This document shows, piece after piece, positions 1 through 9,299 of a stretch of 30,377 nucleotides of DNA. Below the pieces are notes generated by a model that was given only the letters and a program-made list of their open reading frames with translations, searched no databases and was not told where the DNA came from. Each line of letters opens with the position of its first letter. Position 1 is the stretch's first letter. The DNA comes from Clostridiales bacterium (lineage in GTDB: Bacteria > Bacillota > Clostridia > Oscillospirales > Acutalibacteraceae), in the NCBI GenBank assembly GCA_019418545.1, contig DYBQ01000022.1:1-30377 (forward strand), read 5' to 3'. The position numbers and the translations under genes are program-made.

Positions 1-958
1 GTACTATGTATGGCTGTCAGAAATTATGCTCCAGCAGACGCGGGTAGAAACTGTCAAACCCTATTTTGCCCGGTTCATTCAGGAACTTCCCACGATTGAA
101 GCGTTGGCAAATGCGCCGGAAGAACAAATTTTAAAGCTGTGGGAAGGATTGGGATATTACAGCCGGGTGAGGAACCTGCAAAAAGCGGCCCGGGTTGTAA
201 TGGAGCAATATGGCGGGCAGCTGCCAAAAAATCCAAAGGAACTGCAAAAGCTGCCGGGAATCGGCAGTTATACAGCCGGGGCCATTGCTTCGATTGCATT
301 TGGGGCTATGGAGCCGGCAGTGGATGGGAATGTTTTGCGGGTTATTTCCCGGGTAACGGCCAGTCGGGCTGATATTTTGGCGCCTTCCTGCAAAAAAGCC
401 ATGGAAAATGAAATCCGATTGATTCTCCCCGCAGACCGGGCAGGCGATTTTAACCAGTCTTTGATGGAATTGGGGGCTATGGTATGTTTGGGCAATGGGG
501 AGCCGAAATGTTTGTGCTGCCCTCTGCAAACGATTTGTGAAGGGTACCGGCAAGGAATTGCCGGAGAACTTCCTGTAAAAACACAAAAGAAAGCGAGGAG
601 GCAGGAAGAAAAAACCGTTTTGCTGCTGCATTGCAAAGACAAGTTTGCCATTCACAAACGGCCGAAAAAAGGATTGTTGTCCGGTTTGTGGGAAGTTCCC
701 ACCTTGGAGGGACATTATAGTCAGGAAGAAGTCTGCAGCTGGCTCACAGAGCAAAAAGCACGTATTCAATCCATTCGGCCGCTGCCAGATTCCAAACATA
801 TTTTTACTCATGTGGAGTGGCATATGAAAGCTTTTTGGGTGGAACTTTTAGACCCTATTCCTTTGTTTTTGTGGGAGGGAGCTTTGCAAATCCAAAAGGA
901 GTATACGCTTCCATCTGCTTTTAAAGCATATTTTGCAGAGATGGGTATTCAAAAATAA
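1..958 (+). CDS. mutY: A/G-specific adenine glycosylase MutY, 5' end cut by the window
   Basis: This is a base-excision repair enzyme that removes adenine mispaired with 8-oxoguanine. The frame is open from base 2 (YYVWLSEIMLQQTRVE), so the true start lies outside the window. The E before IMLQQT matches the catalytic Glu of MutY. The helix-hairpin-helix LPGIGSYTAGAI is followed by VDGNVLR, which carries the catalytic Asp. The iron-sulfur ligands are CLGNGEPKCLCCPLQTIC, spaced C-X7-C-X2-C-X5-C; the first gap is one residue longer than in E. coli MutY. The C-terminal third (HIFTHVEWHMKAFWVEL) resembles the NUDIX-like domain that recognises 8-oxoG. The stop is followed at once by an intrinsic terminator, so this is the last gene of its transcript. 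The family assignment is very secure. Confidence 0.96.
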   Translation, partial: YYVWLSEIMLQQTRVETVKPYFARFIQELPTIEALANAPEEQILKLWEGLGYYSRVRNLQKAARVVMEQYGGQLPKNPKELQKLPGIGSYTAGAIASIAFGAMEPAVDGNVLRVISRVTASRADILAPSCKKAMENEIRLILPADRAGDFNQSLMELGAMVCLGNGEPKCLCCPLQTICEGYRQGIAGELPVKTQKKARRQEEKTVLLLHCKDKFAIHKRPKKGLLSGLWEVPTLEGHYSQEEVCSWLTEQKARIQSIRPLPDSKHIFTHVEWHMKAFWVELLDPIPLFLWEGALQIQKEYTLPSAFKAYFAEMGIQK

Positions 959-962
959 TTTG

Positions 963-996
963 CTGCCTTTTCCAATTTGGAAAAGGCAGTTTTGTT
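963..996 (+). terminator. Intrinsic terminator of mutY
   Basis: A perfect 11-bp stem (CTGCCTTTTCC with GGAAAAGGCAG) with a 5-nt loop is followed by TTTTGTT. It lies 5 bases after the mutY stop. Confidence 0.9.
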
Positions 997-1181
997 ATAA
1001 GGAGTTATGTTATTTATTACAGTAACTCTAGAAAATCATACTCAAAATCCCAAATTTCGTATTTTTTAGAGAGGATTGTTATTTTTTGTTGTGGAAAGCA
1101 GGGGCTGCCTGTGATATTTTTAATATAGAAATGTGCCCCGTATGGCGGGGGAGGAGTTAACGAAAGGGATGTGATATTATT

Positions 1182-4100
1182 ATGAGAAAAGGCTTGCGAA
1201 AACCTGTAAAAGCGATTTTGGCGGGTCTGTTAGCAGTATCTGTGTTAGGCACTTCTTTGCCTGTTGGTGCAGCAGTGTCTCAAAAAACAGGCTCCGGCAA
1301 AATTCAGGCAGAATTTTTTGTCTCTCCAACTGGCAGTGACGAAAACGATGGCAGCTATGAAAAACCTTTTGCTACGCTGCAGGCAGCCCGGGATGCAGTG
1401 CGGGATATCAACGACAACATGACCGGGGATATCTATGTTTTTGTAGATGGTGGAAAGTATTATATGGATGAAACATTGGTATTTAACGAAGAAGATTCGG
1501 GTACCAATGGATATCAGATTATCTATCAAAATCTGGATGGACTTGGCAGTGCGGAACTGATTGGCGGCAAAAAGGTAGAAAGTGAGTGGGAACTGGTAGA
1601 TGCTTCCGGTGACCCTACTGTTGATGCAGATGCAGATTTGCCTGCATCCGCAGAAGGAAAGGTCTATAAAACTCATGTTGGAACAGAGGTAGACTTTAAT
1701 ACCCTCTATGTAAACGACAAACGCGCAACCTTGGCAAGAACACAAAACCGTGAAAATGAAAATGGATTCAGTTCTGCCCTCACCCCCTATATGCGTTCCG
1801 CAGGCGGCGGTGTAGGTGATTTGATTTATAATGCCGGTGATTTGGACGAAGAATCCCTTAATGGCCTTGTAAATGCACAGGCACGCGGTGATTTGAATGC
1901 ATCCGTATATATGTGGGATGGCGGATATTGGGATTGGATGACCGATACCATCCCAGTTTCTGCAATTGATACCGAGGCAAGACGGCTGACTTATAAGACT
2001 GTGGAAGGACATCCTGAAATGTACCGTCCCAAGTATGCCACCCGGAATAATGCCCGTTATTTTGTACAGGGAAATTTAGGATTCCTGGATGCTCCCGGAG
2101 AGTACTATTTTAACGATGTAACCGGAGATTTGTACTACTATCCAGAAGGGGATATTAAAGACCAGGAATTTGTCATTCCTTGTATACAGGAAATTGTACG
2201 AGTAGAAGGTACATCCAAGGACAGTATGGTTGAAAATATTACTTTCAGTGGCCTGCAGTTTAAGGATACCGATACTACTGAATGGTATGCCTATGGCTGG
2301 AACTGGGGCGATGCCGGAGACGGCTTGGGCTTCTATCCCCCAGAGGCAGAAGGCAGTACCCAGCCTTCTTATTGTGAATCCACAGAAAGAATTGAATTCC
2401 AATTTGGTAATATTACTCTGAGAAATACGAAAAATATTTCTGTGCTGAAGTCTCATATCAAAAACTCTGGTATGTTTGGCATCAATATGCATCAGGCAAA
2501 CCAGAATACTCTGATTGAAGATTGTTTGATTGAATATACCGGCCATGGCGGTATCAATGTGGACGGCGGATATCCCGGTGTTGCCGGAGATGAAAACGGC
2601 GATGGGTATTCCCGCGATAACGAGATTCGTAATTGCCTGATTCATGATATTGGTGAATTGATTGGGCAGGCATCCGGTATTACCATCATGCAGTCCAGCT
2701 ATAATACCGTATCCAATGTAGAAATTTACAATTCCCCCAGACGCGGTATTTTCCTCAGCGCCGGTCATAGCCGGAATAAGGGCACTCCCTTCCCGAATGG
2801 CGATGCAGACTACAATACCACAACAGATTTGTACACCCATCACAACACACTGGAATACATCTATCTGCACGACTGCCAGCAGGATGGCGGCGATGACGGA
2901 GCACTGTTTGTTTCCTATCTTTACAATAAGGTGTGGTATGGACGCGAAGACTATAAGCCAAACTACATCAATCAAATGGTAATCGAAAATACTGCAGCCA
3001 ACACCAGTATGACGGATATTGCACCAAACAATATCAACTTGGATATGGGATGCTCTGGATTGGAACTGAGTAATGTTAAATCTGTGAATACTCAGCATTT
3101 TAATTTAGAAGTCAATACTATTACACAGTATGGCGATACTATAAAATTTGATAATGTTAATGCTGATTTTGGAACTCATACCAACTATTTAGAGGAATTC
3201 GATGATAGTAAAATGGAGTATGACAAAATTGGTATTACCACTGATTTTCCTGCAGAGTATCTGCCTGAGAACCAGCAGGAAGAAACCCCTGATGATATTT
3301 ATTTCCAGGAAGATTTTGAAAACGGTTTGGATTACAGCAAGTGGTCCAGCAAGGGTGGTACTCCCGAAATTACCACTGAATGGATGTCCGAAGGTGCTCT
3401 CGGCGGCCGTCAGGCGCTCCAAATCAACAGCGATAAGGGCAAGCCAGTATTGTATCGTGAATTTGATGAGAGCCTGAACAAGGTTGTCACCATGCAGATG
3501 TTTGACCGTGGACATGACAATCTGCCTGCATATATGTCTGGATATACAGCCAACACCAATATTGTTTCCTATGGCCGTGTGGATAATGGCGAAGTCCCAG
3601 TAGGAATGGGAATTGATGTTCCGGTTGGTGGTGGATATCAGGGTTATTATGTCCTGCAAATCGGCGATGAAAAGGTAAAAACCGATATTCAGAGATTCTT
3701 TGGCTGGCATGAACTGAAATGGGATTACAGCAGCGGTACGGATGTCAAGCTGTATTTTGATGGCCAGCTGGTAAAGACCCTGACAGAAGAAGATGGAGTC
3801 AGTATGTCCTTTGACTATGTTTCCATGGGCAGTGAAACTGGCAGCGGTATCACCTTCTTTGACGAATTAGTCATTTATGGCGGCAAAGAAGCTTCCGCTC
3901 CCGGCAGTGTACCGCTCCCGGAAATTCCGCCTTATGACAGCTCTGAAGACAACCAGGAAAAGCTTTCTCTGGATTTTGAGGATGGACAACTTCCCGACTT
4001 CTACTTTACCACCGATGACCCCAGCCGTTTGGGACAGGAAGTTTTGGAAGAAGACGGCAACATGATTCTTAAGCACTACAGCGGCGATGGTCATGCTTTC

Positions 4101-6155
4101 TATCAGACCAATGCAGACTGGCAAAACTATATGCTCTCCTTCAAATGGAAATTTGGCGGTTGGGGAGATAAAAATGTTCTGAACTTCGCTTATGATAACT
4201 TTACCATTTATTTGATGACTACATCTGATGGAAGCGATAAACAAAACAACAATCCAGCAGCTTATCAGGTAGTGTATCGCCGGAATAAAAATGGAAGCGG
4301 AGAATTCCCTGCAGGAACGCCATATTTTGAGATTTGTAAACATACCCCCAGTTCGGACAGCAGCCTTGGCAAAGTGGCTGTTCCCGAAGGTTTTGACGAT
4401 ACCCAGTGGCATGAATTCCAAATCCAGACCTTTGACGGTAAGGTGGGTGTAATTCTGGATGGCCAGCAGCTAATTTCTATCGATGATGGCCAGTATGACC
4501 ACGGCGGAATTGGCTTTGGTGGCATCAATGCGACTGCCTATCTGGATGATATTAAGATTCTTTCCAATCCTACCTATGTAGAATATGATGCAAATCTTGG
4601 CTTGACCAACATCAACATTAACGGTACCTTTAACCCCAATTATTACGATTATTATGTGACCGTAAAAGATAACAGCCAGCCTGTTACCTTTACCATGCCC
4701 AAACCCTTGATGGCAGGAACAACGCTTAAAGCCACTTTAAATGGACAGGAACTGATAGCCGGTGAAGAGGCAATTAACCTCGATTTGAAAGATGGTATTA
4801 ACGAATTGGTACTCACAGAAAAAACTTCTGCTGGAGATAAAAACTATCGTATCACCATCCATAAAATACAGACCATTGTGGAAACAGCACCTATTTTCCC
4901 CGTTGAAACCCAGCTGGGCACAGCTCCTGTTCTGCCGCAGACCGTTTTGACTACCTTTGCAGATGGTACGCAGGCAGAGATGGCTATCAACTGGAGAACC
5001 ATTCGTCCGCAATTGTATAAGCAAAATGGAACTTTTACCGCTACCGGAAGCGTTGCCGGATTCCCCTGGGAAGTGGAAACCACTGTTACGGTAAATGGCT
5101 TTGAATCCCTGGAAGAACTGCCCGTGGCAGAAACCACTGCCGGCACAGCACCGGCTCTGGCAGAAACTGTTTTGGCTCATTATACGGACGGAGACAAAGA
5201 ACTCCCCGTAACCTTCTATGAACTGTCCTCTCAGCTGTATCAGCAGCCCGGTACTATTATTGCAATTGGTACTGCCGAAGGATATGCCCATGAAGTAGTA
5301 CAGGTTGTGAAGGTATCCGAACCCACGGAAGAAGCTGATAAAACCCTTTTGCAGAAAACATATGACTATGCACTGACTCTGAGCACCGAAGGCGTAACCG
5401 ACAGTGCAAAAGCGTATTTTGAAAAGGTACTGGCTGAGGCCAAGGCTGTACTGGACAATGCATCCGCTACTCAGGAACAAGTAAACACAGCATGGGATAA
5501 CCTGCTTACTGGCATTTGGGGCTTGGGTCTCACCCAGGGCGACAAGACGATGCTGGAGCAGCTCATCGCTAAGGCAGATGGGATGATGGCAGAATCCGAC
5601 AAGTATGTACAGGACAACTGGCAGCAGCTGGTGGACGCTTTGGATGCAGCAAAGAAAGTGATGGCTGACGGAGATGCAATGGAAGAAGATGTACAGCCGG
5701 CAGCAGAAGCTTTGCTGAATGCAATTTTGGCACAGCGCTTCAAGGCGGACAAGTCCATTTTGGAAGAGCTTGTCAATAAGGCTGAAGGAATCGATTTGGA
5801 CGGCTATACAGCAGAAAGTGTTGCCGTATTTACAGCCGCCTTCCAGAATGCCAAGACTGTATTGGCAGATGAAACTTTGAGCGAAGACGACCAGGCTATC
5901 GTAGATGAGGCAGTGGAAGAACTGGAAGCTGCCATTGAAAACCTGAGCGCTAATGACGAGGATAATACCTCCAAGCCTTCTGAAGATGATAAAGATAATA
6001 GCAGCACATCTGAGGATGATTCTTCCAATAACAACAGCAATACCGAATCTCCTGCAACAGGAGACGAACAGGGACTGTTCTTGTGGGCTGCTGCCGCTAT
6101 GCTGGCCTTGACCGGCTTGGTGTTGACGGCAAAACGCCGCAGCAACGCAAGATAA
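1182..6155 (+). CDS. Giant secreted beta-helix protein with LamG-like, cadherin-like, Big_4 and FIVAR modules and a sortase signal
   Basis: This 1657-residue protein is probably a wall-anchored glycan-active enzyme. A signal peptide (basic MRKGLRKPVK, hydrophobic core, cleavage near VGAA) is followed by FFVSPTGSDENDGS and KPFATLQAARDAVRD, the typical opening of right-handed parallel beta-helix proteins. The helix runs to about residue 690 and resembles GH141-type enzymes, which is inference from motif style only. Next come two LamG/concanavalin-like sandwiches (about 706-900 and 928-1128, each with a D/ENG/DFEDG start). A cadherin-like sandwich (about 1130-1228), two Big_4-type Ig modules (about 1230-1378) and three FIVAR-like helical repeats (about 1383-1590) follow. 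An acidic Ser/Asp/Asn linker leads to SPATGD, a hydrophobic helix and KRRSNAR, a variant LPXTG sorting signal. It stands alone between two terminators. The substrate is unknown; plant cell wall or mucin glycan is plausible. Confidence 0.85.
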   Translation: MRKGLRKPVKAILAGLLAVSVLGTSLPVGAAVSQKTGSGKIQAEFFVSPTGSDENDGSYEKPFATLQAARDAVRDINDNMTGDIYVFVDGGKYYMDETLVFNEEDSGTNGYQIIYQNLDGLGSAELIGGKKVESEWELVDASGDPTVDADADLPASAEGKVYKTHVGTEVDFNTLYVNDKRATLARTQNRENENGFSSALTPYMRSAGGGVGDLIYNAGDLDEESLNGLVNAQARGDLNASVYMWDGGYWDWMTDTIPVSAIDTEARRLTYKTVEGHPEMYRPKYATRNNARYFVQGNLGFLDAPGEYYFNDVTGDLYYYPEGDIKDQEFVIPCIQEIVRVEGTSKDSMVENITFSGLQFKDTDTTEWYAYGWNWGDAGDGLGFYPPEAEGSTQPSYCESTERIEFQFGNITLRNTKNISVLKSHIKNSGMFGINMHQANQNTLIEDCLIEYTGHGGINVDGGYPGVAGDENGDGYSRDNEIRNCLIHDIGELIGQASGITIMQSSYNTVSNVEIYNSPRRGIFLSAGHSRNKGTPFPNGDADYNTTTDLYTHHNTLEYIYLHDCQQDGGDDGALFVSYLYNKVWYGREDYKPNYINQMVIENTAANTSMTDIAPNNINLDMGCSGLELSNVKSVNTQHFNLEVNTITQYGDTIKFDNVNADFGTHTNYLEEFDDSKMEYDKIGITTDFPAEYLPENQQEETPDDIYFQEDFENGLDYSKWSSKGGTPEITTEWMSEGALGGRQALQINSDKGKPVLYREFDESLNKVVTMQMFDRGHDNLPAYMSGYTANTNIVSYGRVDNGEVPVGMGIDVPVGGGYQGYYVLQIGDEKVKTDIQRFFGWHELKWDYSSGTDVKLYFDGQLVKTLTEEDGVSMSFDYVSMGSETGSGITFFDELVIYGGKEASAPGSVPLPEIPPYDSSEDNQEKLSLDFEDGQLPDFYFTTDDPSRLGQEVLEEDGNMILKHYSGDGHAFYQTNADWQNYMLSFKWKFGGWGDKNVLNFAYDNFTIYLMTTSDGSDKQNNNPAAYQVVYRRNKNGSGEFPAGTPYFEICKHTPSSDSSLGKVAVPEGFDDTQWHEFQIQTFDGKVGVILDGQQLISIDDGQYDHGGIGFGGINATAYLDDIKILSNPTYVEYDANLGLTNININGTFNPNYYDYYVTVKDNSQPVTFTMPKPLMAGTTLKATLNGQELIAGEEAINLDLKDGINELVLTEKTSAGDKNYRITIHKIQTIVETAPIFPVETQLGTAPVLPQTVLTTFADGTQAEMAINWRTIRPQLYKQNGTFTATGSVAGFPWEVETTVTVNGFESLEELPVAETTAGTAPALAETVLAHYTDGDKELPVTFYELSSQLYQQPGTIIAIGTAEGYAHEVVQVVKVSEPTEEADKTLLQKTYDYALTLSTEGVTDSAKAYFEKVLAEAKAVLDNASATQEQVNTAWDNLLTGIWGLGLTQGDKTMLEQLIAKADGMMAESDKYVQDNWQQLVDALDAAKKVMADGDAMEEDVQPAAEALLNAILAQRFKADKSILEELVNKAEGIDLDGYTAESVAVFTAAFQNAKTVLADETLSEDDQAIVDEAVEELEAAIENLSANDEDNTSKPSEDDKDNSSTSEDDSSNNNSNTESPATGDEQGLFLWAAAAMLALTGLVLTAKRRSNAR

Positions 6156-6187
6156 AGTCGGCTTTTAGCGAAAAAACAAAATAAAGG

Positions 6188-6226
6188 CTCCCTCCTGTAA
6201 AATGCTACGGGAGGGAGTTTTTATTT
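6188..6226 (+). terminator. Intrinsic terminator of the giant surface-protein gene
   Basis: CTCCCTCC pairs with GGAGGGAG, extended by a T-G wobble and GTA/TAC to a 12-bp stem with a 6-nt loop. A run of T follows. It lies 33 bases after the stop. Confidence 0.9.
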
Positions 6227-6269
6227 TGCCATATGGTTTTGGAAAATGCTGTACGGCTTGATAGTTTTG

Positions 6270-6278
6270 TGGTATGAT
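6270..6278 (+). promoter_or_regulatory. Probable extended -10 promoter for murD
   Basis: TGG followed by TATGAT forms an extended -10 element about 70 bases before the murD start and downstream of the preceding terminator. No good -35 box sits 17 bases upstream, which is normal for extended -10 promoters. Confidence 0.45.
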
Positions 6279-6350
6279 AAAAGATAATTAAGTAAAGCCG
6301 TAACTTCGCTTTTCGGAGTACATAAAACACTAAGAAAGGCAGTGAATTGT

Positions 6351-7736
6351 ATGGATAGCAGATTGGAACGATTTTATCAAAGCCTGGAAGGAAAGACCGT
6401 GGCTTTCTGTGGAATCGGCCGCAGCCACGAAGAGATGATTCGGATATTCTGTGAAAAAGGGGCAAAGGTAACGGTCCGGGATAAAAGAAGCCGAGAGGCT
6501 TTGGGCGATACTGCCGCTAAACTGGAAGGCTGGGGCGCGCAGCTGATTTTGGGAGAAGAGTATCTCAAAAATCTCCATGAAGAAATGATTCTTCGCACAC
6601 CGGGCATGAAATTTACCCTGCCGGAGCTGGATGCTGCCCGGGAGGAAGGCTGTGCAGTTACCAGTGAAATGGAGTTGTTTTTTGACTTGTGTCCCTGTAA
6701 AATATATGGTGTTACGGGGAGCGATGGGAAAACGACTACGACAACCGTAATTGCAGAGCTTTTGCAGGCAGCCGGAAAAACAGTCCATTTGGGCGGTAAC
6801 ATCGGAAAGCCTCTATTCCCTCGTCTGGAAACTATCCGTCCTAATGATGTGGCAGTGGCAGAGCTTTCCAGTTTCCAGCTGATTTCCATGCGCCGCAGCC
6901 CGGATGTCGCGGTGGTGACCAATGTTTCCCCAAACCATCTGGATATGCACAAGGACATGGACGAATATGTCTGGGCAAAAATGAATGTATTTTTGCATCA
7001 AAATGCTTTTGGCAGAGCCGTGTTTAACGAGGATAACGACATAACCCTTTCTTTTGTGCCGGAAGCCAGAGGGCAGGCGCTGACATTTAGCCGGCAGAAA
7101 AAGGTGCCAAACGGTGCATGGGTGGATGATGATGGCTTTATCCGTATGAACGATACTCGTGTTATGCGGGCCGAGGATATTAAAATCCCCGGGCTGCACA
7201 ATCTGGAAAACTATTTGGCGGCCATTACTGCCGTATGGGGTGATGTGCCTGTCGAAGTCATTCGCCGGGTTGCCACTACCTTTTCCGGTGTAGCCCATCG
7301 GGCAGAGCTGGTGCGTACCCTCAATGGCGTAGCCTATTATAACGACTCCATTGCGTCCAGTCCTACCCGTACTGTTAAGGGAATGCTGTCTCTCTTCCCC
7401 CAAAAAATCATTTTGATTGCCGGAGGATATGACAAACATATCCCCTATGATTCCATGGGGCCGGAAGTGGTGAGAAAGGTAAAAACCCTCATCCTTATGG
7501 GAGATACCGCAGATAAAATTGAAGCGGCTGTAAAAAATGCCCCCGGATACCGTAATGGAAACCCGGCAATTGTCCGGGCAGACTCCATGAAGGCAGCGGT
7601 AGCATTGGCGGAGGAGCTTTCTTCTGCGGGAGATATTGTGGCTCTTTCCCCTGCCAGCGCAAGTTTTGATATGTATACTGATTTTGAAGCCAGAGGCAAC
7701 GATTTTAAACGGCTGGTTATGGCCCTGCCGGACTGA
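6351..7736 (+). CDS. murD: UDP-N-acetylmuramoyl-L-alanine--D-glutamate ligase MurD
   Basis: MurD adds D-glutamate to UDP-MurNAc-L-Ala with ATP in the cytoplasmic phase of peptidoglycan synthesis. An N-terminal Rossmann-like domain (VAFCGIGRSHEE) precedes the Mur ligase P-loop GVTGSDGKTTTTT near residues 120-132. The central-domain motifs NVSPNHLDMH and the C-terminal motifs VAHRAELV, YYNDSIASSPT and LSPASASFDMYTDFEARG follow, as expected for MurD rather than MurC, E or F. The 461-residue length is normal. I chose ATG 6351 because AAAGG lies about 11 bases upstream; an in-frame GTG at 6342 sits almost on top of that ribosome site. The gene is outside any division/cell-wall cluster. The next gene starts 21 bases later without a terminator, so the two are probably co-transcribed. 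Confidence 0.95.
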   Translation: MDSRLERFYQSLEGKTVAFCGIGRSHEEMIRIFCEKGAKVTVRDKRSREALGDTAAKLEGWGAQLILGEEYLKNLHEEMILRTPGMKFTLPELDAAREEGCAVTSEMELFFDLCPCKIYGVTGSDGKTTTTTVIAELLQAAGKTVHLGGNIGKPLFPRLETIRPNDVAVAELSSFQLISMRRSPDVAVVTNVSPNHLDMHKDMDEYVWAKMNVFLHQNAFGRAVFNEDNDITLSFVPEARGQALTFSRQKKVPNGAWVDDDGFIRMNDTRVMRAEDIKIPGLHNLENYLAAITAVWGDVPVEVIRRVATTFSGVAHRAELVRTLNGVAYYNDSIASSPTRTVKGMLSLFPQKIILIAGGYDKHIPYDSMGPEVVRKVKTLILMGDTADKIEAAVKNAPGYRNGNPAIVRADSMKAAVALAEELSSAGDIVALSPASASFDMYTDFEARGNDFKRLVMALPD

Positions 7737-7757
7737 GAGTGTTTTATAGGTGCAGCT

Positions 7758-8060
7758 ATGAAAAAAGTGATTCTTGGGTCCAGTAATACCAGCGGTATCT
7801 ATCTGGTGCCGGATTCTGTCGCTGAAAATCTGGGGCAATATTGTATGGAGTTTCGTGATAGCTGGCTCTGGAAGAGCCCTGATGCAGGGAGATATCGAAG
7901 CCGCGATGGACTGCGGTATGATGAATCTGACTTTATCGATTATTTGAACCGGTATGTTTTCCCAAATGAGAGCTCCCGGCTGGTGCAGGATATTAGTGAG
8001 GTAAACTTTAGGAAAAAGTTTCCGAAAGAGTATGAGAAATTGCCCTGCTTTTTATTTTGA
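7758..8060 (+). CDS. Small protein of unknown function downstream of murD
   Basis: I do not recognise this 100-residue protein. AGGTG lies about 6 bases before the ATG, and the gene follows murD by 21 bases in the same direction, which supports its being real. The protein is soluble-looking, with no signal peptide or membrane helix. It is rich in aromatic, Arg and Asp residues (EFRDSWLWKSPDAGRYRSRDG, then DFIDYLNRYVFP), and its C-terminal part is basic and Phe-rich (NFRKKFPKEYEKLP). Its composition is that of a folded domain rather than random sequence. No catalytic motif is visible, and I assign no function. Confidence 0.65.
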   Translation: MKKVILGSSNTSGIYLVPDSVAENLGQYCMEFRDSWLWKSPDAGRYRSRDGLRYDESDFIDYLNRYVFPNESSRLVQDISEVNFRKKFPKEYEKLPCFLF

Positions 8061-8279
8061 AGTAGTTTGAAAAGCAGAAACTTGTTAAACTTTATTTGAT
8101 AAACACAAAATGATACATGGGGCTCTCCTGCCTGTTTTCTGAAGGGCTGGAGAGCTTCCCTGTGCAGAACTCCTTTTGCAGGAGGTTTATTCTTCAAAAA
8201 GGTTTTTCTGATTTTTTATTGGTTTATCCTTCCTGATTTATTCAGAAAAGAACAGATACATAACAGGAGATGAATATCA

Positions 8280-9299
8280 TTGAATCAATTACAGGAAATG
8301 CTATTCCGGCTTTGCAGCGCCCCCGGAGCCGCAGGCCGTGAAGATGGTGCAGCAGAAGTCGCCAGAGAACTTCTTTCTTTCCTGCCCAGCGTTACAGTGG
8401 ATACCATGGGCAGCGTGGTGGCTTCCTTTGGGCGTTCAGATGCAAAAATGCATATTTTATTGGATGCCCATCTTGACCAGATTGGAATGCTGGTAACTTC
8501 CATAGACGAAAACGGTTTTGTCAAGGTAGCACGGGACGGCGGGATGGACCGCCGGGTACTGCCGGGAAGCCGCGTAGTGGTATATGGCAAAGAGACGCTC
8601 AACGGAATTGTGTGCTGTCTGCCGCCCCACCTGACCAATGGCGGAGAAGACAAGGTGCCGGATATTACGGATATGGCTGTGGATGTGGGTCTTTCTAAAG
8701 AAGAGGCCAGCGCGCTGATTCAGCCGGGAGATATGGTGCTTTTACCCGGTGAGCCCCGCCGTTTGCTGGGCAGCCGGGTTACCGGAGCTGCTCTGGACGA
8801 CCGGGCTGGATGTGCAGCCCTGATTCGCTGTGCCCAGCTTTTGCAGGGTGAAGAGCTTTCCTGCCGGGTAACGATTTTGCTCAGTACCCGGGAAGAAGTG
8901 GGCAGCCAGGGAGCCGAAACGGCAGCCTTCCGCGAAGAGCCGGATATGGCCATTGCGGTAGATGTAAGCTTTGCAGAGCAGTCCGGCGTGCCTGCCCACA
9001 AGTGCGGCAAGCTGTCCGAGGGTCCCATGATTGGGGTTTCTCCGATTCTTGATAAGTCTATTACAGAAACACTGAAACGGCTGGCCAAGGAGCAGGAAAT
9101 CCCCTTCCAGTTGGAAGTGATGGGCGGCACCACCGGTACCAATGCGGATGAAATCAACGTTAGCCGCGCCGGTGTTCCCTGTGGTCTGGTATCCATTCCT
9201 CAGCGGAATATGCACACGCCTGCGGAAATCTGTGACTTGATGGATATTGAAAATGTCGCGCGGCTGCTGGCAGCGTTTATCAGGGAGGTTGGAGCATAA
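8280..9299 (+). CDS. M42 family metallo-aminopeptidase, first of a tandem pair
   Basis: This is a glutamyl-aminopeptidase/deblocking-type zinc or cobalt exopeptidase, cytosolic and usually a dodecameric 'TET' particle that trims peptides. The dinuclear site is visible: H64 in DAHLDQ, D173/D174 in ALDDRAG, E205 and E206 in STREEVG, D228 in AVDVS and H312 in MHTPAE. The 339-residue length is normal for M42. The start is TTG 8280, with AGGAG 10 bases upstream; the ATG at 8270 is in another frame. The stop overlaps the start of the next M42 gene by one base (TAATG), so the two are translationally coupled. The 219 bases upstream hold small hairpins (such as GCTCTCC 8122-8128 with GGAGAGC 8149-8155) but no clear terminator or promoter. 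Confidence 0.92.
   Translation: MNQLQEMLFRLCSAPGAAGREDGAAEVARELLSFLPSVTVDTMGSVVASFGRSDAKMHILLDAHLDQIGMLVTSIDENGFVKVARDGGMDRRVLPGSRVVVYGKETLNGIVCCLPPHLTNGGEDKVPDITDMAVDVGLSKEEASALIQPGDMVLLPGEPRRLLGSRVTGAALDDRAGCAALIRCAQLLQGEELSCRVTILLSTREEVGSQGAETAAFREEPDMAIAVDVSFAEQSGVPAHKCGKLSEGPMIGVSPILDKSITETLKRLAKEQEIPFQLEVMGGTTGTNADEINVSRAGVPCGLVSIPQRNMHTPAEICDLMDIENVARLLAAFIREVGA

Noticed and set aside
2076..3098. 340-codon frame antisense to the giant surface protein
   Set aside because: It is opposite a well-supported coding region, shows no domain and has the Ile/His/Cys-rich composition of a shadow frame.
8119..8184. Hairpins between the small unknown gene and the first M42 gene as terminators
   Set aside because: The 7-bp GCTCTCC/GGAGAGC stem has a 20-nt loop and no U-tract; the CTCCT/AGGAG stem is only 5 bp. 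Neither is a convincing terminator.
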